DNA of 64,000 nt from Paludisphaera borealis (GTDB lineage Bacteria > Planctomycetota > Planctomycetia > Isosphaerales > Isosphaeraceae), in contig NZ_CP019082.1 of NCBI RefSeq assembly GCF_001956985.1, positions 1,736,001 through 1,800,000 on the forward strand. The letters are read 5' to 3'. The position numbers and the translations under genes are program-made. Each line of letters opens with the position of its first letter. Position 1 is the stretch's first letter. Positions 60,939-64,000 of this stretch are shown one piece after another. The notes beneath the pieces are model-generated. The model was given only the letters and a program-made list of their open reading frames with translations, was not told the DNA's origin and did no database searches.

Positions 60939-62000
60939 ATGCGATACGACGGTCGAACGAGGCGATTCTGCGTGATTCTGGGCTTGCCCGCGTCTGTCGC
61001 TCTCGCGGTTTTCGGGTACCTTTGGCCCGCGGTCGGCGGGGAAGCGAAGAACGAGGGGACGGTGGTCGTTTACTCGTCGCTCGATCGCGAGTTCTCCGAC
61101 CCCGTGCTCAAGGATCTCGCGAAGGGCGTGGGGATCACGCTGCGGCCCAAGTACGACGTCGAGAGCACGAAGACGGTGGGGCTGGTCAACACGATCATCG
61201 CCGAGTCGGTCCGGCCGCGCTGCGACCTGTTCTGGAACAACGAGATCCTGAACACGATCCGGCTCAAGCGGAAGGGGTTGTTGCAGCCCTTTCATCCCAG
61301 TCACGCCGACGCGGCGCCCGCGACGTTCAAGGACCCGGACGGGATGTGGTACGGCTTCGCCGGCCGGGCGCGGATCTTGATCGTGAACACGAAGCTCGTG
61401 CCGGAGTCCGACCGACCCAAGGGGATCGCCGACCTGGCCGCCCCGAAATGGAAAGGCAAGATCGGCATCGCCAAGCCGCTGTTCGGCACCACGGCGACGC
61501 ACGCCGCCTGCCTGTTCGCGGCCTGGGGCGACGACAAGGCGAAGGCCTATTATCAGAGCCTTAAGGCCAACGGCGTTCAGGTGCTCTCGGGCAACAAGCA
61601 GGTGGCCACGGCCGTCAGCTCGGGACAGCTCGCCTTCGGCCTGACCGACACCGACGACGCGATGGGCGAGCTTGACGCCGGCGCTCCCGTGGCGATCGTC
61701 TACCCCGACCGCGAGGCCGACCAGCTCGGCACCCTGTTCATCCCCAACACACTGGTGATGCTCAAGGGCGCGCCCCACCCCGAAGCCGCCAAGCTGCTGG
61801 CCGACGCCATCCTCAGCCCGGCCGTCGAGGACCGTCTCGCCGACGGCCCGAGCGCCCAGATCCCGCTGCTCAAGGGTGCCCGCAAGCCAGCCCGCGTCGA
61901 GACCCCGGCGACCGTCCACGCCATGCCCGCCGACTTCCAGGCCGCCGCCGACGCCTGGGACCGCACGGCGGCTTTCCTGGCCCGGGAGTTCGCCGATTGA
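60939..62000 (+). CDS. Periplasmic iron(III)-type ABC transporter substrate-binding protein
   Basis: ATG 60939 with GGGAGG 8 bases upstream gives 353 residues. A signal peptide (CVILGLPASVALAVFGYLW) is followed by the two-lobe fold of the AfuA/FbpA group. VVVYSSLDREFSDPVLKDLA is the N-terminal beta strand and helix, and PKWKGKIGIAKPLFGTTATH and TLFIPNTLVMLKGAPHPEAA are further family segments. Such proteins bind Fe(III) or an anion in the periplasm. No permease or ATPase gene is nearby, so the transporter lies elsewhere or the protein acts as a sensor. Confidence 0.87.
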   Translation: MRYDGRTRRFCVILGLPASVALAVFGYLWPAVGGEAKNEGTVVVYSSLDREFSDPVLKDLAKGVGITLRPKYDVESTKTVGLVNTIIAESVRPRCDLFWNNEILNTIRLKRKGLLQPFHPSHADAAPATFKDPDGMWYGFAGRARILIVNTKLVPESDRPKGIADLAAPKWKGKIGIAKPLFGTTATHAACLFAAWGDDKAKAYYQSLKANGVQVLSGNKQVATAVSSGQLAFGLTDTDDAMGELDAGAPVAIVYPDREADQLGTLFIPNTLVMLKGAPHPEAAKLLADAILSPAVEDRLADGPSAQIPLLKGARKPARVETPATVHAMPADFQAAADAWDRTAAFLAREFAD

Positions 62001-62022
62001 AAGCGGACGACACATCCATCAA

Positions 62023-63366
62023 TCACTCTTTTGCTTTCGACTGCTCGACCGCGCGAAGGACGCGGTCGAGCTTCTTATCCAGCAAGTCGAGCTTCTTCCG
62101 AAGGACGTTCTGGCTCGAACTGATCATCAGGAATCCGTCCTGGATGAAGTAATCCAGCTTGAGTATCCGCAACGATTGTTCGAGCACGTAGTTCATGTTG
62201 GATCGATTCCAGTCGCCCGGCAGCTCGGACAACATGGTTAGCTCGGCCTCCGAGAGCCCAAACGGGTCGACGTAGATCGCAATCCCCGAGTAACCCGGTT
62301 TTGCCGAGTCTTGCTTGATGGTCTTGAGCAGACCTTCCAGGGTGAGCGGGTTCGGCAACGCGGTACGAAACGGTTGATCCAGCGCCTCGACAATCATTGC
62401 GTTTCGCTTCTCGATCTCCTCCTTCGTCGGCTTACGAGCAGGTTCCGAAGTCTTGGTGCTCGGCGCCTGCTCGGCCGGTCGCTTAGCCGATTCAGTGGGC
62501 GCTTCCTTTCCTTGTTGAGCGACGACGGCTGTGCCGAGTACGAACACCCCGACGAGGGCTGTCGCGGCTGCCATCGACTTGATCGATGAAATCGACATGG
62601 CGAATATTGCTCCTTTTGCGAGTGAGCTGATCGAGTCTGGGATTGGTAAGGACGAGCCGAGAGAACGCGCCGCCTGGCTGGCCACGGCGTTCAGGAGCTT
62701 CGGTGCGGGACCGCCCGCGAGCCAAGCGGAGCCGAGCGATTCACGACCCAGTTCGCCGCGCTGTTTGAGCCGTGCTTCCAGCTTCTTTCGCCCGCGATGC
62801 AGGCGTCCGCGCAGGCTGGGCTCGTTCAAGCCGAGCGCCCGGGCCGCTTCGTCGTAGGTCCGACCTTCGAGGCAACAGAGGATCAGCGGCTCGCGGAGTC
62901 GCGACGGCAGGCGTTCGATCTCCTCATGGATCGCGGCCGACGCATCGAGGTTTACCTCCTCGCGGTCGGCATGGCGGGCCAGCGCCTCGTGATCGGCTGA
63001 TTGAACGATCGAACGTCGCCGCCGGCCCTGGTCGCGCGCCCGTCTGGAGATCCGGAGGGCGACGCCGTGCAGCCACGAGCCGAGCGAGTCACCCTTGCGA
63101 ATCGAGCCAGCCTTCTGGACGAGCACCAAGAACGTCGCCTGGAACGCGTCGTCGGAATCGCACGAGTCACCGAGGACGCGTCGGCAAACGGTGTGGACCA
63201 TCGCTCCGTGCCGTTCGACCAGCACGCGAAACGCCTCGTCGGACGTCTCGTCGCGCCGGGTTTGGAACAGGTCGAGGAGTTGCACGTCGGTCCTTGCGCC
63301 CAGCGCGCCACAGCTCAGGAGAGCCTGGAGCGATCGCTGGGTCGTCCTGCGCGATTCAACGGTCAT
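62023..63366 (-). CDS. ECF sigma factor with membrane-anchored C-terminal extension
   Basis: The 447-residue protein begins with an ECF sigma factor. Sigma-2 lies at DAFQATFLVLVQKAGSIRKG and sigma-4 at LPSRLREPLILCCLEGRTYD to LRGRLHRGRKKLEARL. After residue about 200 a low-complexity segment, a membrane span (MAAATALVGVFVLGTAVVAQ, about 265-285) and a 150-residue extracytoplasmic domain (SELPGDWNRSNMNYVLEQSL to LRKKLDLLDKKLDRVLRAVE) follow. The extension may sense the envelope and control sigma activity, a replacement for a separate anti-sigma factor. Sequence regulated is unknown. The thioredoxin gene is divergent. Confidence 0.85.
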   Translation of the reverse strand: MTVESRRTTQRSLQALLSCGALGARTDVQLLDLFQTRRDETSDEAFRVLVERHGAMVHTVCRRVLGDSCDSDDAFQATFLVLVQKAGSIRKGDSLGSWLHGVALRISRRARDQGRRRRSIVQSADHEALARHADREEVNLDASAAIHEEIERLPSRLREPLILCCLEGRTYDEAARALGLNEPSLRGRLHRGRKKLEARLKQRGELGRESLGSAWLAGGPAPKLLNAVASQAARSLGSSLPIPDSISSLAKGAIFAMSISSIKSMAAATALVGVFVLGTAVVAQQGKEAPTESAKRPAEQAPSTKTSEPARKPTKEEIEKRNAMIVEALDQPFRTALPNPLTLEGLLKTIKQDSAKPGYSGIAIYVDPFGLSEAELTMLSELPGDWNRSNMNYVLEQSLRILKLDYFIQDGFLMISSSQNVLRKKLDLLDKKLDRVLRAVEQSKAKE

Positions 63367-63539
63367 GTCGGGCGCTCGATCTCCGGTCTTTTGGGGCCGC
63401 TCATATCCTTATAGTGCCCGAGCCCGCGCGATCCTCACATCGGCCGTCCGGCGATTCGCGGAATTTCGTGGTTGAGCCTGAGCGAGCCCGTTACATTCGT
63501 GGGAGTCGAGGTCCCTCATCTTGATGCTGGGAGGCTGCC

Positions 63540-64000
63540 ATGTCATTGTCCACGGTCGGTTCGTCACGACGAAGAATCGTGTGGTTGTCACTCGTTGTCG
63601 GTCTGAGCTTCGCGTTCGGCTCGCCCGCTGGGGCCGACGATGCGCCGGCGAAGCGGAAGTCGATCTACGACGCCAAGGCCGACGCCAAGGTGCAGGTCGA
63701 GAAGGCGACGGCTCGCGCCAAGCATGATGGCAAGCGCGTGCTCCTGATGTTCGGCGGCGATTGGTGCGGCTGGTGCCACAGGCTGCACACGCTGTTCCAG
63801 GAGAACACAGAGATACGGTCGCTGCTGTTCAACGAGTACGAACTGGTGATGATCGACACCAAGGCGCCGAACGCTCAGACGTATCTGGATCAAAGTTCCA
63901 AGGATTACTCGAGCGTCGGTTATCCGTTTCTGGCAGTGCTCGACGCCGACGGCAAGGTCCTCACCGGCCAGCGAACCGGCCCGCTCGAAGAAGGCGACCA
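63540..64000 (+). CDS. Exported thioredoxin-fold protein (3' end outside window)
   Basis: ATG 63540 has GGGAGG 5 bases upstream and the frame is open to the window end, giving 153 visible residues. A signal sequence (MSLSTVGSSRRRIVWLSLVV) with two arginines suggests export. The thioredoxin-like domain contains GKRVLLMFGGDWCGWCHRLH with a CGWC motif, and the cis-proline area is SVGYPFLAVLDADGK. It could be a DsbD/TlpA-like or thiol:disulfide protein. The missing C-terminus prevents finer naming. It is divergent from the ECF sigma factor gene. Confidence 0.85.
   Translation, partial: MSLSTVGSSRRRIVWLSLVVGLSFAFGSPAGADDAPAKRKSIYDAKADAKVQVEKATARAKHDGKRVLLMFGGDWCGWCHRLHTLFQENTEIRSLLFNEYELVMIDTKAPNAQTYLDQSSKDYSSVGYPFLAVLDADGKVLTGQRTGPLEEGD

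Noticed and set aside
1-64000. tRNA or rRNA genes
   Set aside because: No cloverleaf-like sequence with a TTC-arm signature and no rRNA-like conserved stretch was seen by eye. A covariance-model search was not possible here.

Overview
The window looks like a chromosomal segment of a planctomycete, most likely an Isosphaeraceae-type bacterium. This is inferred from the high GC content, long intergenic spacers, sparse operons, BlaI/M56 (BlaR1-like) regulator pairs, an ECF sigma factor with a membrane-anchored C-terminal extension, a Tat-exported Gfo/Idh/MocA oxidoreductase, a DUF2934-like domain and many lineage-type hypothetical proteins. I see no rRNA, tRNA or CRISPR array. Very long open frames antisense to real genes are common here and are composition artefacts.

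Region 1 (1-11.2 kb, mostly minus strand) is an exopolysaccharide locus. In transcription order it has an initiating sugar-phosphate transferase, a small ORF, a Wzz/BY-kinase fusion, an ABC-2 polysaccharide exporter permease, and then a WbpB/WbpD/WbpE-like set (dehydrogenase, N-acetyltransferase, aminotransferase) followed by a nucleotide-sugar epimerase cut by the window edge. A double-FHA protein and a NusG/RfaH-like antiterminator lie upstream. Region 2 (11.2-13.3 kb) is gene-poor and holds what looks like a shredded IS5-type transposase. Region 3 (13.3-19.9 kb) has an anion permease plus MFS pair, a secreted proline-rich protein and a membrane histidine kinase coupled to an NtrC-type sigma-54 activator.

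Region 4 (20-27.5 kb, minus strand) is a nitric-oxide/respiratory directon: a CLLCH cytochrome-like protein, a group III truncated haemoglobin, a quinol-dependent NO reductase, a cupin, a small Cys-containing protein, a cytochrome b561-molybdopterin fusion and a small protein. It is headed by a TTGACA-N16-TAACAT promoter overlapped by an NsrR-like inverted repeat. Region 5 (27.6-34.3 kb) has a membrane glycosyltransferase, a repeat-rich spacer, a pseudogene with an early in-frame stop, and a duplicated BlaR1-like/BlaI module with a relic of a second BlaI. Region 6 (34.4-38.4 kb) is a thrC-sulfur carrier-E1 enzyme-desulfurase operon that may assemble an amino acid using a protein thiocarboxylate.

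Region 7 (39-50.9 kb) has a DUF2934/Cys4 protein, a translationally coupled gene pair whose second member is HEPN-like, a thioredoxin-TPR protein, an FHA-GAF-PP2C phosphatase followed by a GH13 protein, a SpoU methyltransferase, a large membrane/spermidine-synthase-like fusion and a TlpA-like thioredoxin. Region 8 (51-64 kb) has a heparinase II/III-like protein followed by a candidate small RNA with its own promoter and terminator, a PpiC lipoprotein, a nitroreductase, an SDR, the Gfo/Idh/MocA protein, a lone iron-type binding protein, the ECF sigma factor and a thioredoxin cut by the window end.
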